Shown here in pieces: positions 46,560-59,934 of a stretch of 64,000 nt of DNA (position 1 is its first letter; the number at the start of each line of letters is the position of its first letter). Location: contig NC_084844.1 in the NCBI RefSeq assembly GCF_033115175.1, positions 34,877,885 to 34,941,884 of the forward strand, written 5' to 3'. A model generated the notes under the pieces. The model worked only from the letters and a program-made list of their open reading frames with translations, did no database searches and was not told where the DNA came from. The stretch is from Lepus europaeus. Lineage: Eukaryota; Chordata; Mammalia; Lagomorpha; Leporidae. The position numbers and the translations under genes are program-made.

Positions 46560-47560
46560 CATTTCCCTTGTTCCCTCTTGTGTCGAAAACCAGTATGTCT
46601 TCTCTGCTTTCACATCACAGTCAACATGGAGACCTCAGCCATCCTGAAAGGTTTGAGGATTTCTCCCCAGTAGCAAGCAGGCCTTCAGTTCAGAAGCAGT
46701 AAAAACCGGCCAGCTGTCCTCTGATTCAGTTCAGTCCTGATACTGTCTGCTTGGAGAGAGCATTCGGTTGAGGGCTCAGGCTGCAAGACTGTTCCTTCCC
46801 CAGACATCTGTCACAGCTCCAGGTTTGTTTTGTTTGTTTTTTTAACCTGTGCTTCCTGCCTACCCTGGCTATAAATCAAGGTTTCTGCAGTCCCCTCCTC
46901 CGGTTCAATTTATTTGCTTGAGCAGCTCAGAGAGCTTGGGGAAATCCATATCCTGGTTCATTTTAACAGATACTTCAAAGGATACAAATGAAAGGATATA
47001 CACAGAGAGCAATGGGAGAAGGCATGGAGCTTCCATGCCCACTGCAGGCACGGCATCCTCCAAGAACTTCCATGTGGAATGCCATGCTAGTATAACAGGT
47101 GTCGACTTAACCTTCTACACCACGTTGTTGGCCCTTAAAACCTTGTAATTTAAACTGGGGCGTAGAGAAGACAGAATTGTGGGGCATGGAACTTTTCTTG
47201 GGAAACAGCGGAGGATTCCAAATGGGTAAAGAACAACAGGAAGGAAGCCAGTGGGTTTAGGGGGGACAGGAAAGAGGAAACAGAAAATAGGAAATGGATT
47301 CTAACCCACAGTGGGAGGACAGCTAAACAAGCCAGCTCAATTTTCCTAGGAGCCCTAGGATCAGAAAGCCACCAAGAATCATCTGCTGCTTCTATTTGGT
47401 TATCAGAGGTTGCCAATGTCTGGCTTTAGGAAATTTGGGAAGCTAAAAACCCTGACCTCTAGTAGGGTGGGGTCACCGTTCCATTCTGGCTGGTCCAGAA
47501 TAGCCAGTCGAACTTCTTGCCTTGGAATAGTCTACGCCATGTCTTGCTAGAAGGAGAGAG
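46560..47560. mobile_element. Probable ancient LTR-type repeat, unclassified
   Basis: Parts such as gactgtctgcttggagagagcatt without good match to SINEs, gcttcctgcctaccctggct, ggttcaatttatttgcttga, gagcagctcagagagcttgg and aaggatacaaatgaaagg look like an old LTR retrotransposon family. A CSINE head fragment (gtgtcgacttaaccttctac, 47100-47135) may be inserted. I cannot name the family. Confidence 0.35.
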
Positions 47561-48160
47561 GTAAGAGGCTATTAAGAAAGGAATCATTGAGACTTCTTTG
47601 TTTAGATGACACAAGCACCTGTTTTCTCACTTTATCTTCTGTTATGAAAAGTTGGAAGAAAAATTTAATTAAAAAAGTCCACAGAACCTTACATTTATAG
47701 TGATTTTCTATATGCATTGTAACCCCTCAAATATGTGGTAGCAATCACCAAAGTTTCTCTTGTAAACATTTTAATAACACCTCAGTCACCTAAAGATGTG
47801 GGTGCACACATCATGTTATTAGAGCTTTAGAGCAACTCTCTTAGGTAAGGCAGTTATTACTGTTCCTTCAATTTGACATTTCAATCCTGGCATATAGTGG
47901 GGGCTCAATAAATAGTTGTTGGATTAATGATGCCATTAAATGTGATTGGATTTATGAGATTTTTATTTTTTGTGGTTTTTTGAAAAATGGATTTTCTTTT
48001 GACCTCTGATGTAGGAGTTTTGTTCTGTTTTTTTTTTTTTTTTCTTTTTGAATAGGAAGAAATCTCTTTACAATGATTTAAAATTTTTGTTTGGAAAACT
48101 GAGCTAGAATTGGTCTCTGGAGTAGTTTTCTTACCCCTACAGTGATGATGTTAAGCTATC
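47561..48160. other. Intergenic sequence, nothing recognised
   Basis: AT-rich; a short gggggctcaataaatagttgtt stretch (47900-47921) resembles an L2/MIR tail. No gene. Confidence 0.4.
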
Positions 48161-48164
48161 ATGT

Positions 48165-48395
48165 GCTATAATTAAGGATTTGATGCCACTTGGCACACCC
48201 ACATCCCGGCTGCAGTTCCAGTTCCAGCTTCCTGTTTTTGCTCACCCTGGGAGCCAGCAGTGAATTCTTCAAGTACTTAGGTCTCTTCCACCCACCTGGA
48301 AGATCCAGATTGAGAGTGAATAGACAGATGAAAGATCTCTCTCATCTGTCTCTCTTCCTTTCAAAAACATTGAGAATTAATAAACAATTTATAAT
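48165..48395 (+). mobile_element. Old CSINE-like fragment
   Basis: taattaaggatttgatgcca to ctctcttcctttcaaaaaca. Confidence 0.55.
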
Positions 48396-48439
48396 TAATA
48401 ATTTAATTGACTACATATTTTAGGCATAATAGGATAATA

Positions 48440-48770
48440 TATATTTTTGATAGATTTATTTATTTATTTGAAAAGGGGAGTGACAGGAAGGAAGAGACAG
48501 ATTTTCCACTCAGATTTTCCAGATTTTTCACTCCTCAATTGACCACAATATCCAGGTCTGGGCCAGGCCAAAGACAGGAGCGAGCTCCTTGCATGTCTCC
48601 CATGTGGGTAGCAGGGGCCAAGCACTTCGGCCATCTTCCACTGCCTTTCTAGACCCAGTGGCAGGAAGTGGGATGATAAGCAGAGCAATGGGACTTGAAC
48701 CAGCGCTTTGGTATGGGATGTCAGCATCATAAGCAGCAGCTAACCCCCTCTACCACAATGCCTACCCCAA
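48440..48770 (-). mobile_element. Old CSINE
   Basis: tttttgatagatttatttat to taccacaatgcctacccc. Confidence 0.75.
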
Positions 48771-48774
48771 TATG

Positions 48775-49595
48775 ATAATATTACAATGAAAAAGTTATTT
48801 TACAGGTTTGAAGAGGAAAAAAAATGCTTCCGTTTGTTAAAATAAAATTTAAACCACATCAATAACTTCATTGCTTCAGGATAAATTTAACATATAAAGT
48901 TCAAAAGTGAACTGTAGTGGGATTAGCCATATTCTTCAGCATTTTCTGAGTGATACTTGAAGCTAGTATCAGTAAGAAAATGAAGACATCATTAATTGCG
49001 GCACTGTTGTGATTAGTACTGTCTAGGCACACATGAGGGCGCTCTAATCATCCAGAAACTAGGAGTGCATAAGCATTTGTTGGTAGAATGAGGCTTTGAA
49101 GAAGTCAGAACCAGTACATAGTACACTGTTACAGGTGGAAAAATTAAAGTTCACCTAGGTAGTGACTCTATGTACCTTATTCTTTTGGGTGAATAAATGT
49201 TCGGATTTTTAAAACATTGTATGACAAGTCATCCTTTGTCAATGAATTTATGCTGGACAATTTTGACTCTCAACCTGGCAACTCTTTGTTTAAAATCTTT
49301 ACCTATTATGTGATATAATTTATGTTTGATCTTAAATGGGTTTGGTAGTAGCATTTATAAGATATAGAAAGAAATAACTAGAATATTTTATGCATTTTTG
49401 CTCTGTGAAATGATAATTGTGTTTGACTTATATTTAGAGCTGACACTGAACTGATTTCTTTGGGCATAATGCTTAGTCTTTTTCCCATTTCTGATATATT
49501 CCTAGTTTGTTGTTTTGCTTTCATAGAAATATAGAGCTGCCAGGCTGCCTTCAGATTTCCCAGAGAAAGAGGTCCATACACCCCACAAAGTTCCT
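48775..49595. other. Intergenic sequence, nothing recognised
   Basis: AT-rich unique-looking DNA; no supported gene. Confidence 0.4.
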
Positions 49596-49925
49596 TCCTT
49601 CCATCCTTCCTTCCTTCCATCTATCCTTTCTTTTTTAAGATTTATTTATTTGAAAGACAGAGTTAGAGAGAGATAGAAACAGCCTTCCATCCACTGGTTC
49701 ACTCCGCAAATGACAACAATGGCTGTGGCTGGCCCAGGCTGACGCCAGGAGCCTGGAATTACATCCAAGTCTCCCATGTGGATGGCAGGAGTCCAAGCAC
49801 TTGGGTTATCTACTGCTGCTTTCCTTGCTGTATTAGCAAGGAACTGGATTGGAAGCAGAGGAGCCAGGACTGGAACTGATTCTCAAATGGGATGCTGGTG
49901 TTGCAAGCAGCAGCTTAACTTGCCA
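49596..49925 (-). mobile_element. (TTCC)n followed by an old CSINE
   Basis: A ttcc/ttccatcc run (49590-49627) precedes tttaagatttatttatttga. The CSINE ends prematurely at gcagcagcttaacttgccac, lacking the normal head. Confidence 0.7.
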
Positions 49926-49990
49926 CAAAGGTCTTAACAGGGAAGAGTAATGATGAGAATATAGAATTTAGATTAAAAAAATTACTATGT

Positions 49991-50223
49991 GGGGCCAGCA
50001 CTGTGGCATAGTGGGTAAAGCTGCTGCCTGCAGTGCCGGCATCCCATATGGGCGTTGGTTCAAGTCTGAGCTGCTCCACTTCCAATCCAGCTCTCTGCTT
50101 ATGGCCTGGGAAAGCAGTAGCACCCACGTGGGAGACCAGGAAGAAGCTTTTGGCTCCTAGCTTCTAATCGGCACAACTCTGGCCATTGTGGCCATTTGGG
50201 GAGTGAACCAGCAGAAGGAAGAC

Positions 50224-50267
<44 letters not shown>

Positions 50268-50325
50268 GCATCTGCCTCTGTGTATATCTGCCTTTCAAAT
50301 AAGTAAATAAATCTTTTAAAAAGTT
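49991..50325 (+). mobile_element. CSINE, older-tail type with (CT)n
   Basis: Starts gtggggccagcactgtggca, ends aaataagtaaataaatcttt. A pure (ct) run occupies 50226-50265. Partial flanking repeat ttactatgtg / ttagtatgta. Confidence 0.88.
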
Positions 50326-50487
50326 AGTATGTATATGCCAATACTTGTTTTCTATGCAAATAAAGTAGTCCCATGATGAAAGGGAGATTTGCTTGATTAG
50401 AGTCCATATAGATTGGCAAGTTCCACATTTATACATTAAAGGAATTTCTTTTTATTAAAAAAGTAAACTCTGAAAAACACCCCAAGA

Positions 50488-50690
50488 GGTGGGCATTTGG
50501 TGCAATGGATAAGATGCCACTTGGGATGCCCATGGCCTGTATCTGAGTGCCTGGGTATAAGCCCCTGCTCAGCTTCTGATCCAGTTTCCTGGTAATATGC
50601 ACCCTAGGTGGCAGCAGGTAACGACGTAAATACCTGGGTCCCTGCCACACATGTGGGAGACCTGGATGGAATTCAGGGCTCAAATGACTA
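50488..50690 (+). mobile_element. Old CSINE-like fragment
   Basis: gtgggcatttggtgcaatgg to gggagacctggatggaattc. Confidence 0.6.
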
Positions 50691-51023
50691 AAAATGCATA
50701 TATTCAAGTCTTTGAAACCAAGGACAACACCAGAAAGTAATGAAGTAAAACAAAACCCAGGGATCTGAATGACAAAGATCTCTTCTTTAAGGGACTAGGT
50801 GGTGGGAAAGAAAGTACATCTTGAATCATATGTTCTCATTTATCTTTGTTAATGAATTATGTGTAAATATGTTTGAGTTCAACATATAGGTATACATTTG
50901 ATTACCTTAATTTATTTGTATTTCATGAGTCAGAAATTAAGTCTTTTTCTGTGCTGAAAGTACTTAACCATCACATAACAAAACACATGGGATTTAAAAA
51001 AAAATTATTAAAGATTTATTTAG

Positions 51024-51352
51024 GGGCCAGCGCTGTGGTGCAGTAGGTTAATACTCCACCTATGGTGCCGGCATCCCATATGGGCGCCGATTCTGGTCCT
51101 GCCTGCCCCTCTTCCAATCGAGCTCTCTGCTATGGCCTGGAAAAACAGTAGAAGATGGCTCAAGTGCTTGGGCCTCTGCACCCACATGGGAGACCGGGAA
51201 GAAGCACTTGGCTCCTGGCTTTGGATCAGCGCAGCTCTAGTTGTTACGGCCATCTGGGGAGTGAACCAATGGAAGGAAGACCTTTCTGTCTGTCTCTCCC
51301 TCTCACTCTTTGTAACTCTACCTCTCAAATAAATAAATAAAATCTTTAAAAG
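51024..51352 (+). mobile_element. CSINE, older-tail type
   Basis: ggggccagcgctgtggtgca to caaataaataaataaaatct. Flanking repeat (a)gatttattta on both sides. Confidence 0.9.
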
Positions 51353-51479
51353 AAGGATTTATTTATTTTTGGGCTGGCACTGTGGCACGGAGAGTTAAGC
51401 CATCACCTATAGTGCCAAAACCCCATACGGGCACCAATTCGAGTCCCAACTGCTCTACTTCTCTCTCTCTCTCTCTCTC

Positions 51480-51808
51480 TTTTTTTTTTTTTTGACAGGC
51501 AGAGTGCATAGTGAGAGAGAGAGACAGAGAGAAAGGTCTTCCTTTTTGTCGTTGGTTCACTCTCCAATGGCCGCTGCGGCTGGTGCATCTCGCTGATCCG
51601 AAGGCAGGAGCCAGGTGCTTCCCCTGGTCTCCCATGGGGTGCAGGGCCCAAGCACTTGGGCCATCCTCCACTGCCTTCCCGGGCCATAGCAGAGAGTTGG
51701 CCTAGAAGAGGGGCAACCAGGATAGAATCCGGCGCCCCAACCGGGACTAGAACCCGGTGTGCCGGCGCCGCAAGGCGGAGGATTAGCCTGTTAAGCCACG
51801 GCACCGTC
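51480..51808 (-). mobile_element. Recent CSINE, left boundary copy, with intact TSDs
   Basis: gacaggcagagtgcatagtg to aagccacggcaccgtcc; the tail continues into (CT)n at 51462-51480. The target copy cccaactgctctacttc lies on both sides. Confidence 0.93.
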
Positions 51809-51826
51809 CCCAACTGCTCTACTTCC

Positions 51827-52191
<365 letters not shown>

Positions 52192-52445
52192 CCCAAATGC
52201 TCTACTTCTGATCCAGCTCTCTGCTAATGCTTCTGGGAAAGCACTGGAAAATGGCCCAAGTCCTTGGGCCATTTCACCCATGTGGGAGATCTGGAAGAAG
52301 CTTCTGGCTCCAGGCTTTGGCCTGGCCCAGTCCAGCTGTTTGCAGCTATTTGGGGAATGAACCAACAGATAGAAGATCTCTTTCTCTCTGTCACTCCTTC
52401 TGTCTCTCTGTAACTCTACCTTTCATATAAATAAGTAAATCTTTA

Positions 52446-52975
52446 TTTAATTAAAAGTCAGAGTTATAGAGAAGTATAGACAGAGTGAGAGAGGGGTCCT
52501 CCATCTGCTGGTTTACTCTCCAAATGGCCACAATGTCAAGGGCTGAGCCAGGTCAAAGCCAGCAGCCAGGGCTCATCTGGATCTCCCACGTAGGTGACAG
52601 GGGCCCAAACACCTGGGTCACCCTCCACTGCTTTTCCCAGGCCATTAACAGAGAGCTGGATCTGATCTGGAGCAGCCAAGACTTGAACCAGTACCCTCCT
52701 AGGATGCCAGGCGCAGGCAGTGGCTTTACCTGCTACATCACAACACTAGCCCCAGATTTGTTTATTTTTGTTTGAAATGCAGAGTAACTGGGAGAGAAAT
52801 AAAGATAGAAAGGTGTTCTGTCCCCTGGTTCACTCCCTAAATGCTCACAACAGCTGGGGCTGGGTCAAGCTGAAGCCAGGAACCTAGAAATCCATCATGG
52901 TCTCCCATGTGGGTGGCAGGGACCCAAGCTGTTAAGCCCAGCTGTTAAGCTGCTTCCCAGGCATATAAACAGGGA
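52446..52975 (-). mobile_element. Two adjacent old CSINEs (and copy at 58543-59072)
   Basis: 52446-52755 runs from ttatttaattaaaagtcaga to acatcacaacactagcccc; 52757-52975 from atttgtttatttttgtttga to ccaggcatataaacaggg, lacking its head. Confidence 0.75.
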
Positions 52976-53451
52976 GCCCTAAGATAGCAGGGCCTCTGCC
53001 TGTCCAGTTTAGTGAGGGTCTCAACAGAAAACAGATGGTAGCCTCAGAATAATTCCAGGACATTCCATATAAATGAAATCAACATTATGTGATGTGATCT
53101 TTGTGACTGCTTCTTTCATATAACAGTGTTTTTAGGGCTCATCTGTGTTGTGGCATGTATCAGTCCTCCCTTCCTCTTTATGGTTCTATAATATTCCACT
53201 GCATGAATATGAAACATTTATCCACTCATCAAGTGATGGACAACTGAGATTCCACTTTTTGGCTATTATGAATAATGTTGCTGTGAACATTCTTGTAGAA
53301 GTGTTTTTATGGATGGATATCCTTGTTTCTCTTGCGAATATGCATGGGAGTACAATTGCCTGGTCACATGCTAACTCTGTTTAAACCTTTGCAATCAATA
53401 CTTGTTATTATCTGTCTTTGCAATAAACTAATTCGAGCCATTTTATTTTTT

Positions 53452-53752
53452 TAAGATTTTTATTTATCTGATGGGTGTAGAGAAAGAGACATCCGTCCTA
53501 TGGTTCATTCCCCCAAATGCCCACAACAGCCACGGTTGGATCAGGCTGAAACCAGAAAACAAGACCCCAACCCAGGTCTCCCATGTGGGCAGCAGGGACC
53601 CAAGCACTTGAACCATCATCTGCTGACCCCAAAGGTGTGCACTATTAGGAAACTGAATTAGAAGCAGATTCTGGACTTGAACTAAGGTACAATGATATGG
53701 GATGTGGGCATCCCAAGTGGTGTCCGAACTGCTACGCCAAATGCCTGGCCCC
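53452..53752 (-). mobile_element. Old CSINE inside L1M (copy at 59549-59849)
   Basis: taagatttttatttatctga to gctacgccaaatgcctggcc. Confidence 0.75.
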
Positions 53753-53837
53753 ATGTGTCTCTTACAGCCATCCTAGTGAATGGGGAGTGGTGTCTTATTG
53801 TGGTTTGGATTTGTGTTGCCCTGGTGACTAATGATGC

Positions 53838-54205
53838 TGCTATGTTTGGAATGTTCCTGCTCCTCTAAAATGCATGTTGGAAACTAACACCCAGTGTGAT
53901 TGCATTAAGAAGTGAGGCCTTCAGGAGGTGATGAGGTCAGGAGGGCACCATCCTTGAGAATGGGATTAATGCCCTTATAAAAAGAGCTTCGCACAGCACT
54001 CTTCCCTGTTTTGCCCTTCCCCTTTCTGCTATGTGGGGATGCCACTTGGAGACGACACTGTCAGTGAAACAGGCCCCACAGACAGAGTCTGCTGCTGCCT
54101 TGCTCGGCTGTCCCGGCCTCCGGGACTGTGAGAAGTAGGTTTCTGCTGCCTGTAAATTACCTGGTCTCAGCTATTTTGTGATAGCTGCACCAACAGCCTA
54201 AGACA
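53838..54205 (+). mobile_element. Solitary ERVL-MaLR LTR (MST/MLT1-like)
   Basis: Starts tgctatgtttggaatgttcc and ends agcctaagaca. Internal words aatgggattaatgcccttat, aaaaagagcttcgcac and cctccgggactgtgagaagt fit a MaLR LTR with its TATA-like/poly(A) region. No internal retroviral genes adjoin. A short target repeat gatgc/gaagc is possible. Confidence 0.7.
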
Positions 54206-54621
54206 GAAGCTGTGTGTATTTTCCAGCATGTGTTGGTCATTTGTATGTCTCCTTTAGAGAAATGTCTTTTCAAATCGTCTGCCTATTTTTAAATTGGGCT
54301 ATGTCTCTTTTTATTAACAACTTGCAAGAGATCTTTATATATTCTAGATACAAGTCCATTGTCAGGCATGATTTGCAAATATTTGTTCCCATTTGATGGC
54401 TTGTCTTTCACCTTCTTGATGCTATTCTTTGATGCACAGAAGTTTTAATTTTGATCAAATCTGATTTACCTAGTTTTTCTTTTGTCTCTTGTGCTTTTGG
54501 CATCATCTCCAAGAAGACTTTGCCTAACCTATGATCACAGTGACATAATCCTGTTTTTAAATGAGTTAATAGTTTTAGCTCTTACATTTAGATCTATGAC
54601 CCTTTTTGTGTTACTTTTTAA

Positions 54622-55198
54622 AAAAGATTTGTTTATTTATTTGTTGGTTCACTTCTCAAATGGCTACAACAGCAGGGTGTAGGCACCAGGAACTCTCTCC
54701 AGGTCTCCCACATGGGTGGCAGAGGCCCAAGCACTTGGGCCATTTCCACTACTTTCCTAGGCATGTTAGCAGGAAGCTGAATCAGAATTTGGAATAGCCT
54801 TGATTTGAACAGTCACTCTGATTTGGGATGCCAGTATTGTAAATGTAGCTTAATCTGTTGCATCACAATACCAGTCCCCTGATTTAATTTTTAAAAGATT
54901 CATTTATTTGAGAGGTGGAGTTACAGAGACAGAAAGAGAAAGAGAAAGAGAGATCTTGCATATGCTGGTTCCCTTACCGAATGGTCACTGTTGGAGCTGG
55001 GCCAGCCCAGTCCATCAAAGGCAGCAGCCAGGAGCTTTTTCTGAGTTTCCCACATGGGTGCAGGGGCCCAAGCACTTGGACCATCTGCTGCTCTCTCCAG
55101 ATGCATTAGCAGGGAGTTGGATCCTAAGTGGAGTAGCCAGGACTTGAACCAGCGCCCATATGGAATGCAGCTTAACCTGCTGCGCCACAGCACCAGCC
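54622..55198 (-). mobile_element. Two CSINEs in tandem (copy at 60719-61295)
   Basis: 54622-54880 is old and short (aaaaagatttgtttatttat to catcacaataccagtcccc). 54893-55198 is fuller (aaaagattcatttatttgag to cgccacagcaccagccc). Confidence 0.8.
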
Positions 55199-55232
55199 CA
55201 CCCTCCCCCCTTTAATTTTATACATAGGAATT

Positions 55233-55545
55233 TTAGGGACTAGCATTATGGCATAGTGGATTAAGCTACCACCTGCAGTGCCAGTATCCCATATGGGCAC
55301 CAGTTTGTGTCCCAGCTGCTCCACTTCTGATCCAGCTCCCCACTAATGAGCCTGGGAAGGCAGCTATGGATTGCTCTGCTGCTTGGGTCCCTGTACCCAT
55401 GTGGGAGGCCTGGAGAAAGCTCCTGGCTCCTGGTTTCAGCTTGGCTCAGCCCCAGCAGTGGAGGCCATTTGACTCAGCAGATGAAGGATCTCTGTCTTCC
55501 CTTATCTCTAAATCTTTGCCTTTCAAATAAATAAGTCTTAGAAAA
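55233..55545 (+). mobile_element. CSINE, older copy (copy at 61330-61642)
   Basis: tagggactagcattatggca to tttcaaataaataagtctta. Confidence 0.82.
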
Positions 55546-55905
55546 AAGATAACATGAAACATGTTGTATTAATTTTTATGATTCCTTGCTTAAACTGATT
55601 AACCAACTTTTGGTGTCAGTGAGGTTAGATGAGATAGCTTCTGTTTTATTTATTATAGAGCATAAAGTATAGCATTATATAAAATAGTAAAATTTTGGAA
55701 ATAATCAGATATGGGGATTGGATAAATACACAATGAAACATCTGGATAATGAAATTCTTTGCAACTATTAAAAATGACCTAGATCTATTTATACTGGTAT
55801 CAACAAGTGTCTAACATATACTAAATGAAAAAAGTAAGTTAGAAAAGAAATATGTATTATATTCTCATTGTTAAAGTCATTAAAAAACTAAATAGATATA
55901 GCCAC
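55546..55905 (+). other. Probable old LINE 3' end (copy at 61643-62002)
   Basis: Words such as tttggaaataatcagatatg, gaaattctttgcaactatta and ctaaatgaaaaaagtaagtt look like an old L1-type 3' end. Weak call. Confidence 0.35.
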
Positions 55906-56795
55906 ACACGAGGGTACTTCTAAAAGTTTGTGGAGAACTGGAATTAGTGGCCACCAGTCACAATACCCCCTAAAAATTAGAAATCTATATGTAACTTTTT
56001 CATATATATTTTCCTTAATTTTTAAAAAAGATGTTCATTTATCTGAAAGAGTTACAGGGAGAGAAGGAAAGACAGAGAGAGAGAGAGAGAGATCTCCCAT
56101 CTGCTGGTTCACTCCCCACATTGCTACAACAGCTAGGGATAGGCCAAGCCAAAGCCAGGAGCTTCTTCTGAACCTCTCATGTGGGTGGCAGGGGCCCAGG
56201 GACTTGGGCCATCTTCTCTTGCTTTCCCAGGCACATTAGCAGGTAGCTGGATCAGAAGTGGAGCAGCCAGGACTCAACTGGGGCCCATATAGGATGCTGG
56301 CATTGCAGATGGTGACTTTACCTGGCTCGCCACAATGCTTGGCCCTCCTTTCTAATTTTTTTTAAAAGATTTATTTATTTATTTGAAAATTAGAGTTACA
56401 CAGAGAGAAAGAGAGGGAGAGAGACAGAGAGAGAGGTCTTCCATCTGCTGGTTCACTCCCCAAATGGCTGCAACCATTGGAGCTGTGCCGATCTGAACCA
56501 GTATCCAGGAGCTTCCCCCGGGTCTCCCACATGGGTTCAGGGCCCCAAGGACTTGGGCAATCTTCCACTGCTTTCCAAGGCCATAGCATAGAGCTAGATT
56601 GGAAGTGGAGCACCCAGGACTTGAACTGGCGCTCATATGGGATGCTGGCATTGCAGTCAGTGGCTTTACCTGCTATGCCACTGCCCCAGTTCCTTTCCTT
56701 GCTTTTTGAAGACCTCTCATCTGCATGGGTTTTGAAAAATTTTCTACCAAAATAAATTTTAATCCCACTTTCTGTAAACTTTGAAGTACCTTCAT
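55906..56795. mobile_element. Mariner-like MITE split by two CSINEs (copy at 62003-62892)
   Basis: The left end gagggtacttctaaaagttt and the right end aaactttgaagtaccttc are inverted relatives. CSINEs at 56020-56345 and 56363-56697, both -, occupy the middle. Confidence 0.65.
56020..56697 (-). mobile_element. Two CSINEs inside the MITE (copy at 62117-62794)
   Basis: 56020-56345 ends ctcgccacaatgcttggcc; 56363-56697 is an older-tail copy from aaaagatttatttatttatt to atgccactgccccagttcc. Confidence 0.82.
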
Positions 56796-56799
56796 AATA

Positions 56800-57284
56800 G
56801 GTGAAATGGAAAAAAATATTGTTCTGAGAGCTTTCTGTTGCTGCTCCTACCCTCACAATCTTTCTAAGGAGGAAAGGTCTTTACTGGCTTAACCAATTAT
56901 TTAGTCACAGAGTCTCTTGGGTCGGAAGCTGGCAAACCCTATAATTGTTTTACCTGTGGACACGGAAACTCAGAGAGAAAAGACAGCAGGAGGAGAGAGG
57001 TTTGGGAATAGGTCGCTCTTAGTGTGGAGCAAGAGAAAGAGAGGAAGAGCTTTCTTATGGATCAGACTCAAACAGCCATCTGCCCTTATTTTTGAAGGCA
57101 TTAACATAAAAATTATGAGAAATAATTCCATTTATTCTGCTATTTAACAGAATGCTCTAGTCATATAATCTGTGAAAATCAGGATCCAAACTATAGAATA
57201 GAGAGCGGGTGCTGTCAGTTTTCCTCATTTGAAGGGGCACTTCTTCCTGGATTCAAGGAATCATAAAATTGTATGCAACTTGGG
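56800..57284. other. Unclassified sequence in the duplicated unit (copy at 62897-63381)
   Basis: Unique-looking; no gene, RNA or repeat family recognised. Confidence 0.4.
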
Positions 57285-57572
57285 TTTTTAAAATTTTTAT
57301 TTTCAGTTTATTTGAAAGGCAGAAAGAGAGACAGAGATCTTCTGTTTACTGGTTCACCCCCTAAATGCCTGCAATAGCCAGGGTTGGACCAGGCTGAAAC
57401 CAGGAGTCTGAAACTCAGTTTGGATCTCCCATGTGGGTGGCAGGGACCCAAGTACTTGAACATCATCTGCTGCCTTCCCATAGTATGTATTGGCAGAAGC
57501 CTGGATCGGAAACAGAGCCAGGACTTGAACGCAGGTGCCTCATTATGGGATGCAAGTTTTCCAAGTGGTGTC
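57285..57572 (-). mobile_element. Old CSINE cut by the boundary CSINE (copy at 63382-63669)
   Basis: ttttaaaatttttattttca to gatgcaagttttccaagtgg; its tRNA-like head is missing because the recent CSINE interrupts it. Confidence 0.75.
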
Positions 57573-57905
57573 TTTTTTTTTTTTTTTTTTGACAGGCAGA
57601 GTGCATAGTGAGAGAGAGAGACAGAGAGAAAGGTCTTCCTTTTTGTCGTTGGTTCACTCTCCAATGGCCGCTGCGGCTGGTGCATCTCGCTGATCCGAAG
57701 GCAGGAGCCAGGTGCTTCCCCTGGTCTCCCATGGGGTGCAGGGCCCAAGCACTTGGGCCATCCTCCACTGCCTTCCCGGGCCATAGCAGAGAGTTGGCCT
57801 AGAAGAGGGGCAACCAGGATAGAATCCGGCGCCCCAACCGGGACTAGAACCCGGTGTGCCGGCGCCGCAAGGCGGAGGATTAGCCTGTTAAGCCACGGCA
57901 CCGTC
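57573..57905 (-). mobile_element. Recent CSINE at the duplication joint, no TSDs
   Basis: Body identical to 51494-51808, but the left flank (aagtggtgtc) matches that of the third copy at 63660-63669 and the right flank (ccaactgctctacttcc) matches that of the first. Absence of TSDs is what a recombinant SINE should show. Confidence 0.93.
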
Positions 57906-57923
57906 CCCAACTGCTCTACTTCC

Positions 57924-58288
<365 letters not shown>

Positions 58289-59934
58289 CCCAAATGCTCT
58301 ACTTCTGATCCAGCTCTCTGCTAATGCTTCTGGGAAAGCACTGGAAAATGGCCCAAGTCCTTGGGCCATTTCACCCATGTGGGAGATCTGGAAGAAGCTT
58401 CTGGCTCCAGGCTTTGGCCTGGCCCAGTCCAGCTGTTTGCAGCTATTTGGGGAATGAACCAACAGATAGAAGATCTCTTTCTCTCTGTCACTCCTTCTGT
58501 CTCTCTGTAACTCTACCTTTCATATAAATAAGTAAATCTTTATTTAATTAAAAGTCAGAGTTATAGAGAAGTATAGACAGAGTGAGAGAGGGGTCCTCCA
58601 TCTGCTGGTTTACTCTCCAAATGGCCACAATGTCAAGGGCTGAGCCAGGTCAAAGCCAGCAGCCAGGGCTCATCTGGATCTCCCACGTAGGTGACAGGGG
58701 CCCAAACACCTGGGTCACCCTCCACTGCTTTTCCCAGGCCATTAACAGAGAGCTGGATCTGATCTGGAGCAGCCAAGACTTGAACCAGTACCCTCCTAGG
58801 ATGCCAGGCGCAGGCAGTGGCTTTACCTGCTACATCACAACACTAGCCCCAGATTTGTTTATTTTTGTTTGAAATGCAGAGTAACTGGGAGAGAAATAAA
58901 GATAGAAAGGTGTTCTGTCCCCTGGTTCACTCCCTAAATGCTCACAACAGCTGGGGCTGGGTCAAGCTGAAGCCAGGAACCTAGAAATCCATCATGGTCT
59001 CCCATGTGGGTGGCAGGGACCCAAGCTGTTAAGCCCAGCTGTTAAGCTGCTTCCCAGGCATATAAACAGGGAGCCCTAAGATAGCAGGGCCTCTGCCTGT
59101 CCAGTTTAGTGAGGGTCTCAACAGAAAACAGATGGTAGCCTCAGAATAATTCCAGGACATTCCATATAAATGAAATCAACATTATGTGATGTGATCTTTG
59201 TGACTGCTTCTTTCATATAACAGTGTTTTTAGGGCTCATCTGTGTTGTGGCATGTATCAGTCCTCCCTTCCTCTTTATGGTTCTATAATATTCCACTGCA
59301 TGAATATGAAACATTTATCCACTCATCAAGTGATGGACAACTGAGATTCCACTTTTTGGCTATTATGAATAATGTTGCTGTGAACATTCTTGTAGAAGTG
59401 TTTTTATGGATGGATATCCTTGTTTCTCTTGCGAATATGCATGGGAGTACAATTGCCTGGTCACATGCTAACTCTGTTTAAACCTTTGCAATCAATACTT
59501 GTTATTATCTGTCTTTGCAATAAACTAATTCGAGCCATTTTATTTTTTTAAGATTTTTATTTATCTGATGGGTGTAGAGAAAGAGACATCCGTCCTATGG
59601 TTCATTCCCCCAAATGCCCACAACAGCCACGGTTGGATCAGGCTGAAACCAGAAAACAAGACCCCAACCCAGGTCTCCCATGTGGGCAGCAGGGACCCAA
59701 GCACTTGAACCATCATCTGCTGACCCCAAAGGTGTGCACTATTAGGAAACTGAATTAGAAGCAGATTCTGGACTTGAACTAAGGTACAATGATATGGGAT
59801 GTGGGCATCCCAAGTGGTGTCCGAACTGCTACGCCAAATGCCTGGCCCCATGTGTCTCTTACAGCCATCCTAGTGAATGGGGAGTGGTGTCTTATTGTGG
59901 TTTGGATTTGTGTTGCCCTGGTGACTAATGATGC

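Larger units (their letters stand above)
52990..54620 (-). mobile_element. L1M 3' region, antisense, with LTR and CSINE insertions (copy at 59087-60717)
   Basis: Antisense L1M words in order: tctataatattccactgcat, tggctattatgaataatgtt, ggtcacatgctaactctgtt, then after a CSINE ccatcctagtgaatggggag, and after an LTR tttagagaaatgtcttttca, tttgatgcacagaagtttta, cttttggcatcatctccaag. The order is that of L1M 3' ends. Confidence 0.8.

Noticed and set aside
53838-54205. Possible endogenous retrovirus
   Set aside because: Only a solitary MaLR-type LTR is seen; no gag, pol or env-like frames adjoin it.
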